64,000 nucleotides of DNA from Desulfobacteraceae bacterium (GTDB taxonomy: Bacteria > Desulfobacterota > Desulfobacteria > Desulfobacterales > Desulfosarcinaceae), in NCBI GenBank assembly GCA_013003715.1, contig JABDIN010000033.1:97626-161625 (forward strand), in the 5' to 3' direction. This document shows, piece by piece, positions 54,254-62,928 of this stretch. The notes below the pieces were generated by a model. The model was not told where the DNA came from and ran no database searches. It saw only the letters and a list, made by a program, of their open reading frames with translations. The position numbers and the translations under genes were made by a program. The stretch's first letter is position 1. The number at the start of each line of letters is the position of its first letter.

Positions 54254-55426
54254 ATGGAAAATATTGAGAAACGGAAGTACCATCGTGTAAACACCACAAA
54301 GGCCATAAATTATATCTGTCTTGATGAAAATGAACATCAAGTCTGTCAGGGGATGGGCAAAACCCTGAATGTTTCTGAATCAGGTATATTGATCGAAACC
54401 CCCGCCGCGTTGACGACCAACCAGGAATTGTCGATTCATTTGGGTATGGAAGACAATCAGGTTCAATTCAGGGGCAAGGTGGTCTATTCCAGATCGGACA
54501 GGAGAAATTTTCAATACCTCTGTGGTATCCGCTTAAATAAAGCGGGAAAAAGGAGTTATTCATTATACAAATCCTTTCTAAATAAACTCCGCAAGAAATC
54601 CGGCATCGGTTCGTTGCCCAGGCAGAGCGATTTTCACGTTATCCCACCGATGATTACCGGTCCGCCGGTCGAATACCTGTATGTGGTCGAAGAAGAAATG
54701 TTTCACCGCGGGGAACGGATTACCGAAGAAGGCAGCTTTGGATCATGGATATGGGTTATTCTCGAAGGATCGGCCGAGGTGGTCAGAAAAACCAAAAATG
54801 GACTAATGCCCCTGCTGCAAATCGGTCCGGGAACGATAATCGGCGACTTGGAATCCATCCTGGTCAGGGACTATCCGCGCACGACCTCGGTCATCGCCAG
54901 CGGACCCGTACAATTGGGATTATTGGATGCCCAGCGGTTGTTCAATGAATTTTCCGCCATGACCCCAAATTTCAAAAAAATCGTACTTAACTTAAATCAG
55001 CGTTTCAAGCGGGTGGCTGATCGTGCCGCAACCGTCGCCAACAATGGCATTCAACCGTTTTTTTCCAATGATCTGGACTTCATAACACTGAAAAAAACAA
55101 ACAAGAACATGGGATTGTACAGCATCGCCAAAGGCAACGCCACGGTTATACGCCCATGCCGGAAAGGCGTTATTCCCCTGCTGGACCTATATCCGGGGGA
55201 TGTGTTCGGCTACCTGCCGTTTTTGGAAATCGGACATGAACCCGATCAGGCAACGGTTCTGGGATCCAAGTCCCTGGAACGGGCACCGCTCAACATTTAT
55301 AAGCTTCAAAAGGAACATGAACGCCTGCCGGAGACCTTGAAAAATCTGATGAGCAATTTCGCCAGCTACATCAGCGCAGCGAGCCAACTGGTGTGCGATA
55401 TACACACCAAGAAAATGGTGGCCTAG
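54254..55426 (+). CDS. PilZ domain plus cyclic-nucleotide-binding domains
   Basis: 390 residues. The PilZ domain at 7-110 has RKYHR and NVSESGILIE, the two c-di-GMP contact motifs (RxxxR and [D/N]xSxxG). Residues about 140-250 form a cNMP-binding beta-roll (FHRGERITEEGSFGSWIWVILEGSAEVV, then GPGTIIGDLESILVRDYPRTTSVIA). A second, more divergent beta-roll follows (GLYSIAKGNATVIRPCRKG...YPGDVFGYLPFLEI). No output domain is evident. The protein may integrate c-di-GMP and cAMP/cGMP signals. It lies 79 bp before a methyltransferase gene. Confidence 0.8.
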   Translation: MENIEKRKYHRVNTTKAINYICLDENEHQVCQGMGKTLNVSESGILIETPAALTTNQELSIHLGMEDNQVQFRGKVVYSRSDRRNFQYLCGIRLNKAGKRSYSLYKSFLNKLRKKSGIGSLPRQSDFHVIPPMITGPPVEYLYVVEEEMFHRGERITEEGSFGSWIWVILEGSAEVVRKTKNGLMPLLQIGPGTIIGDLESILVRDYPRTTSVIASGPVQLGLLDAQRLFNEFSAMTPNFKKIVLNLNQRFKRVADRAATVANNGIQPFFSNDLDFITLKKTNKNMGLYSIAKGNATVIRPCRKGVIPLLDLYPGDVFGYLPFLEIGHEPDQATVLGSKSLERAPLNIYKLQKEHERLPETLKNLMSNFASYISAASQLVCDIHTKKMVA

Positions 55427-55505
55427 TATGGGTGGGATGCTCAATACCAGTCCGCGGTTCAATTTACACCTGGAACACATTCACGCTGTACGTCAAGGAA
55501 TTTCA

Positions 55506-56339
55506 ATGACACCACATAGAATCGCGATCAACCGCCAGTATGGTCCTGAAAATCTGGACGAAAAAGTGGCGTTGGTATTGGAAGAGTCCTGTCTGGACCC
55601 GGAGACCGCATCCGGCGATGATTTAACGGCATTTGATGAATTGCATATTGGTGGAAGGGGAGCGACACTGGCGCTGGCGACCGTTGCCGGATTGACCCCG
55701 AATGATGTGGTACTGGATGTGGGGAGCGGATTGGGGGGGCCGGCCCGCACATTGGCATCACGCATCGGGTGCCGGGTCAAGGGAATTGATTTGACATCTG
55801 CTTTTTGCCGGACGGCAACCGAATTGTCCAAAGCGGCCGGCTTGACCGATCGTGTCACCTTCCATCATGGTGATGCCCTGAATCTGCCGTTTGAGAACCA
55901 AAAATTCGACGTGGTGTGGAATCAGCATTTTGCCATGAACGTCGAGGAGAAAGGCCCCCTGTACAAGGAAGAGTATCGGGTGTTGCGATCCGGCGGGAAA
56001 CTGGCGCTCCACGAAATCGTCGCCGGACCGAATGATCCACCCTATTACCCTGTACCATGGGCGCGGAAACCCTCGATCAGTTTCCTCGTCACAGAGGACA
56101 GACTGCGCTATATCGCGGCTTCCGAGGGATTTGACGTGGAAAAATGGGTGGAGGTATCCGAGGAAGCGTTAGATTGGTATGATGCCGTTGCACAGCGCAA
56201 TCGCTCGGGTAAAGGACCGTCTCCCCTGAATCAGATGCTGGTTTTTGGACAGGATTTACCGGTTATGGCCAAAAATATGAAGCGAAATCTCAAGGAAAAA
56301 CGAATCAAGGTGATCCGCGCCCTCCTGCGCAAACCCTGA
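55506..56339 (+). CDS. SAM-dependent methyltransferase
   Basis: 277 residues, class I fold: DVVLDVGSGLGGPARTLASRIGCRVKGIDLTSAFCRTA (motif I and the acidic end of strand 2), HHGDALNLPFENQKFDVVWNQHFAMNVEEK (motifs II-III) and VLRSGGKLALHEIV. The pattern resembles the sarcosine/dimethylglycine and sterol-type methyltransferases. The substrate is unknown. The ATG at 55506 has AAGGAA 6 bases upstream, chosen over the frame start at 55428. Confidence 0.88.
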   Translation: MTPHRIAINRQYGPENLDEKVALVLEESCLDPETASGDDLTAFDELHIGGRGATLALATVAGLTPNDVVLDVGSGLGGPARTLASRIGCRVKGIDLTSAFCRTATELSKAAGLTDRVTFHHGDALNLPFENQKFDVVWNQHFAMNVEEKGPLYKEEYRVLRSGGKLALHEIVAGPNDPPYYPVPWARKPSISFLVTEDRLRYIAASEGFDVEKWVEVSEEALDWYDAVAQRNRSGKGPSPLNQMLVFGQDLPVMAKNMKRNLKEKRIKVIRALLRKP

Positions 56340-56498
56340 TCATTTTCGGTGCCGGGATGATTTTTTAAACGCACCGCGCATCGGATACTTTTTCATTCCG
56401 TTGTGCCGCTGTGCATGCCCGGAGGGTCGTGATCAACATCCGATGTCAGACATGCACGAGCAAAACCCCATTCACCACCCCTGTACCGCTGTTTTTGG

Positions 56499-56903
56499 TT
56501 ATGGCTCGACAATGCGATAGGATGTTTGAATTTTCGCATTCACCGAACCGATGGCACTGCAATACTTGGTGACCGACAGCTCAATGGCGCGCGCCACATC
56601 AGCGGGTTTGACGTCATTGCCCGTGATGATAAAATCGATATGTATATCCGTATATCGTTTGGGATGATCATCGGCCCGATCCCCGGTAACATCAACCTTC
56701 ACACCGGAAAATCCGGATCTTTTTTTCTTTAAGATGGAAATCGCATCCATGGCCGTGCAGCCGGCAATACCCATCAGTATCAATTCCATGGGACTCGGAC
56801 CGGATCGGCCTTCAGGGTTATCCAGAAGGATTCCGGGTCCGTTTTCAGGACGGCCGACAAATTGCATCTCACTGGTCCAGTTCAATTGCGCTTTGATACT
56901 CAT
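56499..56903 (-). CDS. OsmC-family protein
   Basis: 134 residues of the OsmC/Ohr fold: MQFVGRPENGPGILLDNPEG, then GPSPMELILMGIAGCTAMDAISILKKKR with the first conserved Cys. A second Cys lies in SVTKYCSAIGSVN. OsmC proteins detoxify organic peroxides through this Cys pair; the YhfA-like subgroup often binds small lipids. AAAGGAG precedes the ATG at 56903, so the longer frame to 56966 is not used. Confidence 0.9.
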   Translation of the reverse strand: MSIKAQLNWTSEMQFVGRPENGPGILLDNPEGRSGPSPMELILMGIAGCTAMDAISILKKKRSGFSGVKVDVTGDRADDHPKRYTDIHIDFIITGNDVKPADVARAIELSVTKYCSAIGSVNAKIQTSYRIVEP

Positions 56904-56978
56904 CTGAAAACTCCTTTTCGATGCCAGAATACAAGATAAACTGAAAATACCGCAAATCAACCACAATCAGATAACGGA

Positions 56979-58523
56979 TCAGAACGGGAAAGGATCGTCC
57001 GTCCGATCGACCTGTATTTTTTCTCCGCCATCCTGAAAATACGGTGGATCGGCGACATCGTGCACGATGTTGGGTTTTACAATGATGGCTTTGGGCATTA
57101 CCGGACAGACATTCTCACAGGCCCCGCATCCGATACATACTTCTTTTTTAAGTGTCGGATAGCGGATATTCTTCTCAGCAATCCCATAGACCGCGTGCGT
57201 GGGGCATACCTCGATGCAAGCGCCACAATCCCGTTTGTACAAGTTTACAATACATTTGTCTTTGAGAAAGTCAACAATGCCGATTTGAGTGCGCTGTTTC
57301 CGCGCCAGGGGCAACGGCTGAATCGCACCCGTGGGGCAGACCCCGCCGCACTTGTTACAGGTGTAGTCGCAACGGCCGGACGAAAAATCCATCTTCGGCT
57401 GGAACATACCGGCGACACCGAATTCAAATACAGTGGGCTGCAGAACATGGGTGTGGCAGACACTGATGCAGTGATGGCATGCCGAACAGGTATTTGTAAA
57501 CCTGTCAATACCCAGAGAGCCGGGCGCAGTGGCCGCGGCAGGCGGGTTTGATGCCGGCGAGCCGTTCAGGATGGAACGGGCGGGCGCTCCAAGGACGAGG
57601 GCACCGGCGCCGGTGGCGAGGGTTGTCCGGATAAAGCGGCGCCGGTGCGGATCCGGGTCGCCGGCGGTTTCACGCTTATGTGCGCGGGTGAAGGCGACCG
57701 CCGATTCCGGGCAGACATCAGCACAATCAAAGCAACTTACACAACGGGAATGATCCACCTGATGATGGCGGACATCAATGCATCCGGCCCGACACTGCCG
57801 GCCACATGCTCCGCATTGGGTACATCGGTCGGGATCGAGCACAAAGTTGAACCATGAAAATTTGGATAAAATCCCCATTAGCGAACCCACCGGGCAAATC
57901 GTATTACAATATTGCCGGCCATGAAAAAATGAAAAAAACATCACCAGAATAAACCAGGCATAAGTGACCCAAAAAACAGCAACCGGAATTTGCCTCGCCG
58001 TAACCGGGGAAAAGGAATAGATGTCGAACTGAGAGGCGGTAAATACCAAGGTATTGTTGATCATAATAGCGATGGGTCTCAGTAGATGAACACTGATTCG
58101 ACCGAAAACGCCAAAGGGATCGATGGCATCGGCCAGCAGTGTTGTACCCGCCGATATGGAGACAATTGTCAGGGCGAGAATACCGTACCGCAAGCCCGGC
58201 GTGGATTTACGATATCCTTTCCGAAATCGTCTGGATTTACGTGAAAGAAAGATCACGCCGTCCTGAAGAATGCCGAGGGGACAGATCACCGCACAATAAA
58301 TACGGCCGAACAAAAGGGTCAGTGCCAACAATACGAGGATGAAAAAAAATGCCGGTAATCGGCCGGACAGCAAACCAAGCAGCGCCGGTATGGCCTGAAG
58401 CCGGCTGAGGAACCGGGTGGCCGGACTCAATGAAATCCATTCGATCCCCATGAAGGCAAGAATAAAAAGTCCGAAGACCCCCATGGCAACCAGGGCCCTT
58501 GTTTTTCCGGCACGATGCGACAT
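56979..58523 (-). CDS. NapH-NapG-like membrane polyferredoxin fusion
   Basis: 514 residues. The first half (about 1-280) is NapH-like: five membrane segments, the two CxxxCP motifs YCAVICPLG (77-85) and YCNTICPVG (205-213), and ferredoxin motifs CTQCGACGRQC and CVSCFDCADVCP (234-273). At 294-300 a twin-arginine-like RRRFIRT precedes a hydrophobic stretch (TLATGAGALVLGAPA). A second half (345-490) follows with at least four cluster motifs of the MauM/NapG type (CSACHHCISVCH, CNKCGGVCP, CGACIEVCP, CIGCGACENVCP). It probably carries electrons from the quinone pool to the periplasm. The TTG at 58532 is less likely than the ATG at 58523. Confidence 0.88.
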   Translation of the reverse strand: MSHRAGKTRALVAMGVFGLFILAFMGIEWISLSPATRFLSRLQAIPALLGLLSGRLPAFFFILVLLALTLLFGRIYCAVICPLGILQDGVIFLSRKSRRFRKGYRKSTPGLRYGILALTIVSISAGTTLLADAIDPFGVFGRISVHLLRPIAIMINNTLVFTASQFDIYSFSPVTARQIPVAVFWVTYAWFILVMFFSFFHGRQYCNTICPVGSLMGILSKFSWFNFVLDPDRCTQCGACGRQCRAGCIDVRHHQVDHSRCVSCFDCADVCPESAVAFTRAHKRETAGDPDPHRRRFIRTTLATGAGALVLGAPARSILNGSPASNPPAAATAPGSLGIDRFTNTCSACHHCISVCHTHVLQPTVFEFGVAGMFQPKMDFSSGRCDYTCNKCGGVCPTGAIQPLPLARKQRTQIGIVDFLKDKCIVNLYKRDCGACIEVCPTHAVYGIAEKNIRYPTLKKEVCIGCGACENVCPVMPKAIIVKPNIVHDVADPPYFQDGGEKIQVDRTDDPFPF

Positions 58524-58528
58524 CAATA

Positions 58529-59464
58529 TCAACCCGGCAATGTGATTCGTTTTATATTCAGGCCGTTCAGATCCATGTTGCCGATGCCGCCATGATGGCC
58601 GTAGTAGATGTGACTGATATCCTGGGGATCTTTTCCGAATATTTTAGCGGCCGCCGCATCTATGGCCACAATATTCGGGGACAGCAGCAAGGTTTTTTTC
58701 ATCACCACATCATCCGCACCGGCGCGTTGGGGACCGTTCCGCAGCGTTATACGATATGCATCGATAATATTCAAATCCGGTTTGCGAAACCGGCAAAAGT
58801 CGGCGATACATTGATGCAGCCCCCGCCAGTGATATTCACCCCGGTTCCATACAACACCCATTTGATTTTTCATGGCCAGTGTCAACCCGGACGACCCGTG
58901 ATGTTTGAGCACCGGTACATTGATGTACACATCGGATTCCAGAATCAATTCGTGCACTTTCGTTTTTTTCAGTTTTTGGCCGCCCGGCACGACGACTTCC
59001 TGATAGTATCGTTCATGATCGCCCGGTACCATGAGGGCGCCGGATGATTTGGCCGCTGATTCTATTCCGCTGGATTTATAACATCGCTGGCCATGATCCA
59101 CTGAATGATCGAATACATATATTTTTTTTGCCCCCGCGTTGACGCAGTGTTCGATAATTCGCTGAACCAGTGCCGGGTTGGTGTTGGCCGCGTACTCCGG
59201 TTCCCGGTTCCAACCGATATTCGGTTTTATCACCACGGTTTGTCCCTTTTGCACATACCGGCCCATACCTCCGGCCGCTTTGATGGCGGCATCGAACAAG
59301 GCGTGCGGTTCACCGTTTTTGACCGCAACCAGGTCAGGAGCGGAGGATGCCGTGGCCAGGGCCGATATCCCGCCGCCATTGCCCATCAACAGCGTTGCGG
59401 CGGCAGTTACGGTTAGGCGGCCACTTTTTTTTAAAAATTGTCTTCGATTGTGATGCGATGTCAT
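58529..59464 (-). CDS. DUF362 protein with Tat-like signal
   Basis: 311 residues. The N-terminus NRRQFLKKSGRLTVTAAATLLMG is a twin-arginine signal, so the protein is exported folded. The DUF362 core reads TVVIKPNIGWNREPEYAANTNPALVQRIIEHC, then KKIYVFDHSVDHG, DVYINVPVLKHHG and IDAAAAKIFGKDP. DUF362 is often fused or adjacent to ferredoxins, as here. The cofactor is unknown. GGAGG lies 7 bases before the ATG at 59464. The polyferredoxin gene starts 5 bases after the stop. Confidence 0.85.
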   Translation of the reverse strand: MTSHHNRRQFLKKSGRLTVTAAATLLMGNGGGISALATASSAPDLVAVKNGEPHALFDAAIKAAGGMGRYVQKGQTVVIKPNIGWNREPEYAANTNPALVQRIIEHCVNAGAKKIYVFDHSVDHGQRCYKSSGIESAAKSSGALMVPGDHERYYQEVVVPGGQKLKKTKVHELILESDVYINVPVLKHHGSSGLTLAMKNQMGVVWNRGEYHWRGLHQCIADFCRFRKPDLNIIDAYRITLRNGPQRAGADDVVMKKTLLLSPNIVAIDAAAAKIFGKDPQDISHIYYGHHGGIGNMDLNGLNIKRITLPG

Positions 59465-60023
59465 TTTGGCCTCCATCGTCTGTAAAAGGTTCAAAACACA
59501 CGATATCCGACAATAAAAATCGGGTTGCCCGGTGGAAAATGGCCGGGTGCGGGTAGTCAGAATAAACACCTAACCGAAATCTATTTCACACACAATAGAT
59601 AAAGCCTTGCCCTGACGCAACGGAACCCCCGTTGAACAGGTTTTGCCTGTTTTTCTCCTTGACTTTATGGTTGCTCCGCGTGTAATCTTTAACTTATTGA
59701 TTTTGGTATATATTGCTCCTTTTTCGGTTGTATTTGCCCCATATTCTGAAAAGGACTACTTCCCTATCACCTGACTATTATCGTTCAGTTGAGTCCCGCA
59801 TTTGCCGTTGTTTGCGCCAGTGTTGACAAATCTCTTTTCCGAATGCCGTATTATATACCACATCAGAACTACAGCTGCTTTTGCCGGGATCCAGAAAGGT
59901 CATCGTTCTGAGACAACGGTCCACATCCAATAGCATAATTAAACTGAGACATGATGCCGGGAGCATTCCCTCATGTCGTCATCTTTTTATGGCGTGAGTA
60001 ATACCCAACGGAAAGGAGAACGA
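59465..60023. other. Divergent intergenic region before the GTPase operon
   Basis: About 560 bases, AT-rich. TTGACT (59659-59664), a 16-base spacer and TGTAAT (59681-59686) form a possible promoter for the operon beginning at 60024. A second TTGACA is at 59823. No credible gene was found. Confidence 0.4.
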
Positions 60024-60638
60024 ATGCCGACTGTAAAAATGAAGAATAAGAAAAGTCCGGTAAAGCGGGAACAGGCACCCACTGATTCTACAAACCCCAC
60101 TGGTGCCACGGATATCGGCAGTATGGAGAAAATACGGGATATACTGTTTGGCCAGCAGATCCGGGAATCGGAGAAACGATTTGCAAAAATTGAGGAACGT
60201 CTGGTTTTCGAAACCTCGGAACTGCGTGACGAGCTTAAAAAGCGATTCGATTCTCTTGAGCAATACGTCAAGAATGAGATCAAGTCCATTATGGACAGAA
60301 ATACCGCTGATAGCGAACATCGAAGCGACAACGAACGACAATTGAAAGAAAATATCAGGAAAGTATCCAGTGACCTCGATCACAAACTGAAACTTGTGGA
60401 CAATCGCTTGGAGAAAAACAGTAAGGACCTTCGCGACCAGATCCTTGAGCAGTCCAAATCACTGCTTGACAATCTGCAAAAATATCATGAGCAGAGCAGT
60501 CAAATGCTGACGCAAACCGCACAGGAACTACGTGACAACAAGGTGGATCGATCGGATCTATCGGACTGGTTTTCGGAATTGTCCCTGAGATTGTCCGGTG
60601 ATAGAACCTTGAAGTCGATTATTGATTCACAGGCATAG
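60024..60638 (+). CDS. Coiled-coil protein of the GTPase operon
   Basis: 204 residues, soluble. After a Lys-rich, disordered-looking start (MKNKKSPVKREQAPT) comes MEKIRDILFGQQIRESEKRFAKIEERLVFETSELRDELKKRFDSLE and a continuous heptad-rich coiled coil to about residue 180. A short C-terminal tail follows (LSDWFSELSLRLSGD). No known family. The ATG at 60024 has AAAGGAG upstream, preferred over an earlier start at 59973. It starts the operon; the next gene is 5 bp after its stop. The segment MEKIRDILFG resembles the LRDLLLG start of the next protein, so the two may share a docking helix. Confidence 0.8.
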   Translation: MPTVKMKNKKSPVKREQAPTDSTNPTGATDIGSMEKIRDILFGQQIRESEKRFAKIEERLVFETSELRDELKKRFDSLEQYVKNEIKSIMDRNTADSEHRSDNERQLKENIRKVSSDLDHKLKLVDNRLEKNSKDLRDQILEQSKSLLDNLQKYHEQSSQMLTQTAQELRDNKVDRSDLSDWFSELSLRLSGDRTLKSIIDSQA

Positions 60639-60643
60639 CCGCA

Positions 60644-62410
60644 ATGGATAAACATCGTGATTCGACGGTTTGGCACTCCAATGGGATTACCGGTGCCGGA
60701 TCATCACCGGATGAAGGGATCGGTGAATTACGCGACCTGCTTCTGGGCCCGGAAAAAGAAAAAATCGAGCAAATTTCCCAGCGCTACAATAATCCGGACC
60801 AATTCGCCAGGGATGTCAGCCGCATACTGGCCGAAGCCATCAAAATACGGGATGCCAAAGACGACCGGATCGCCAGGGCCATCGCGCCATCCATGGAAAA
60901 AATTCTCCACCAGTCCGTGAAAAAAAATCCGGCAGCCTTGGCCAACGCGATTTACCCCGTGTTGGGGCCTGCCATCCGCAAAGCCATCTCCACCGCCATC
61001 CTGGGAATGATGCAATCGCTGAATCATCTGCTCAACAATAGTTTCTCCTTGCAGAGTCTGCGATGGCGGTATGAGGCAATTAAAACCAAAAAGTCGTTTG
61101 CCGAAGTGGTCTTGCTGCATACACTGATCTATCAGGTCGAACAGGTTTTTTTCATTCACCGGAAAACCGGTTTGATGTTGGCGCATGTCTTGGCCAATGG
61201 CGATAAGTCAAAAGATCCGGACCTGGTGTCCGGTATGCTGAGCGCCATTCAAGATTTTGTGCATGATTCATTCGGTGGTGAAGATGAGGATTTGTTAGAC
61301 ACACTCAGAATCGGAAATTCGCGAACCGTCTGGGTGGAGCAGGGTCCCTTCGCATTTTTGGCGGTGGTGATCCGGGGCACACCACCAATGGAGTTTCGGG
61401 AGGACTTGAGAGAAACCGTAGAAACCATACACCTCCAGAATGCGGAGGAGATGGAACAATTCAATGGTGACACCACACCGTTTTTACGATTGGTGCCGGT
61501 CCTTGAAAGCTGCCTTCAATTCAAGGTAAAGGAAACGACGAAGAAGAAATCTGTTTTTCTCTGGTTGGTTCCGATGGTGTTGATCATCGGACTATGCTTT
61601 TGGGGTATCGTACATTATCAACGAATGTCCCGGTGGCATAATTTCATGCAGGAACTCCGGTCAGCTTCCGGCATTACTATCACTGAAGCCGGTAGGCGCA
61701 GTGGCGGTTACCACATTGCCGGACTCAAGGATCCCCTCGCTGCCGATCCGGCAACTTTAAGTGATCGGTTTGGTATGCCTTCGGAGTCGGTAACCTACCA
61801 CTGGACGCCGTATCTGTCCATGAGTGATAACTTCATATTGGCCCGCGCCATTGACGCCCTGGAACCGCCAACGTCAGTAGAAATAAATTACACTGACGGT
61901 AAACTCACCGGTAAAGGCTTCGCCGGACATCGTTGGATCAGAACAGCCATGGGAATTGTGAAAGTGATACCCGGCATATCCGCCGTGGATTTCCAATCCA
62001 TCGTTGATATGGACACCGTGAAATTCAATCAGCTTCGTGATCGCCTCGAGAGCAAAATTGTCTATTTTATGGAGAACTCAAAACGCCTGTTGCCCGGGCA
62101 GGAGGAAAACATCAAGGATATATTGACTATAATTCAGGAGATCCGTCATCTGGGCCGGGCCATGGAGGTGCCGGTTAATATCATGTTTATCGGACACACG
62201 GACAGCAAAGGCAGTGCCGATTATAATCTGGCCCTGAGCCGGGAGCGTGCCGCCCAATTGCTGAATTTTTTAACAGATCTCCATATTTCTCCGGTTGGCA
62301 TAACGGTCCTTGGCATTGGTGAATCCACCCCGACGGATAGTGATGACCTCCGGTATGAGAAGATAAATCGGAGTGTAACCTTTGAGGTCGTCGTGAACGA
62401 CGCCATGTGA
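60644..62410 (+). CDS. Inner-membrane OmpA-family protein with large cytoplasmic domain
   Basis: 588 residues. Residues 1-300 have no signal peptide and should be cytoplasmic. One membrane helix lies at 304-324 (VFLWLVPMVLIIGLCFWGIV). A periplasmic part contains a BON-like stretch (about 335-450) and an OmpA-C peptidoglycan-binding domain (470-588, with IGHTDSKGSADYNLALSRERAAQLL). Within the cytoplasmic part, residues 160-265 (VEQVFFIHRKTGLMLAHV, LVSGMLSAIQDFVHDSF, TVWVEQGPFAFLAVVIRG) read like a Roadblock/longin-type sensory fold. Its stop overlaps the possible GTG start of the GTPase, so the pair is tightly coupled. It could link the cell wall to the GTPase. Confidence 0.85.
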   Translation: MDKHRDSTVWHSNGITGAGSSPDEGIGELRDLLLGPEKEKIEQISQRYNNPDQFARDVSRILAEAIKIRDAKDDRIARAIAPSMEKILHQSVKKNPAALANAIYPVLGPAIRKAISTAILGMMQSLNHLLNNSFSLQSLRWRYEAIKTKKSFAEVVLLHTLIYQVEQVFFIHRKTGLMLAHVLANGDKSKDPDLVSGMLSAIQDFVHDSFGGEDEDLLDTLRIGNSRTVWVEQGPFAFLAVVIRGTPPMEFREDLRETVETIHLQNAEEMEQFNGDTTPFLRLVPVLESCLQFKVKETTKKKSVFLWLVPMVLIIGLCFWGIVHYQRMSRWHNFMQELRSASGITITEAGRRSGGYHIAGLKDPLAADPATLSDRFGMPSESVTYHWTPYLSMSDNFILARAIDALEPPTSVEINYTDGKLTGKGFAGHRWIRTAMGIVKVIPGISAVDFQSIVDMDTVKFNQLRDRLESKIVYFMENSKRLLPGQEENIKDILTIIQEIRHLGRAMEVPVNIMFIGHTDSKGSADYNLALSRERAAQLLNFLTDLHISPVGITVLGIGESTPTDSDDLRYEKINRSVTFEVVVNDAM

Positions 62411-62427
62411 AAGAGGAGCTTCCGCTG

Positions 62428-62928
62428 ATGATAAAGAAAAAAATCTGTATGCTCGGTGCCTTTGCCGTTGGTAAAACCAGCCTGGTGCAGCGGTATGTGA
62501 ATAGTATATTTTCAGATCGTTATCAAACGACTGTCGGCGTCAAGATCGACAAAAAAACCATCTGCATCGGCACCCGCAAGCTGGACTTGATACTGTGGGA
62601 TTTGAATGGTGAAGACGAATTCCAGGAAGTTCGGGTTTCCTATCTTCGCGGCGCCTCCGGTTGTCTTTATGTCATCGATGGAACCCGGACGGCAACGGTA
62701 ACCACCGTTTTGAAATTGGAGAAAAGGGTCATAGAAAACCTCGGTAATATACCATCGGTGTTTGCGTTGAATAAAATCGATTTGAGCGACCAGGGGGAAA
62801 TCGACACCCAACTCATCGCCCAACTGGAAGACAACCGTGGAGAATTTGTCAGGACAAGCGCCAAAACCGGTCAGGGCGTCGAAACGGTATTCCAGCGGTT
62901 GGTGCAACAGATTATGGCGGAACATTGA
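62428..62928 (+). CDS. Ras/Rab-like small GTPase
   Basis: 166 residues. G1 GAFAVGKTSLVQRY, G2 Thr in YQTTVGVKI, G3 WDLNGEDEF (Glu where Ras has Gln61), G4 NKID and G5 TSAK are all present in the right spacing. This is a bacterial Rab-like GTPase, distinct from MglA. GAGGAG lies about 10 bases before the ATG at 62428; GTG 62407 is an alternative. The next gene begins immediately after the stop. The Glu in G3 suggests that hydrolysis depends on a partner. Confidence 0.9.
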   Translation: MIKKKICMLGAFAVGKTSLVQRYVNSIFSDRYQTTVGVKIDKKTICIGTRKLDLILWDLNGEDEFQEVRVSYLRGASGCLYVIDGTRTATVTTVLKLEKRVIENLGNIPSVFALNKIDLSDQGEIDTQLIAQLEDNRGEFVRTSAKTGQGVETVFQRLVQQIMAEH

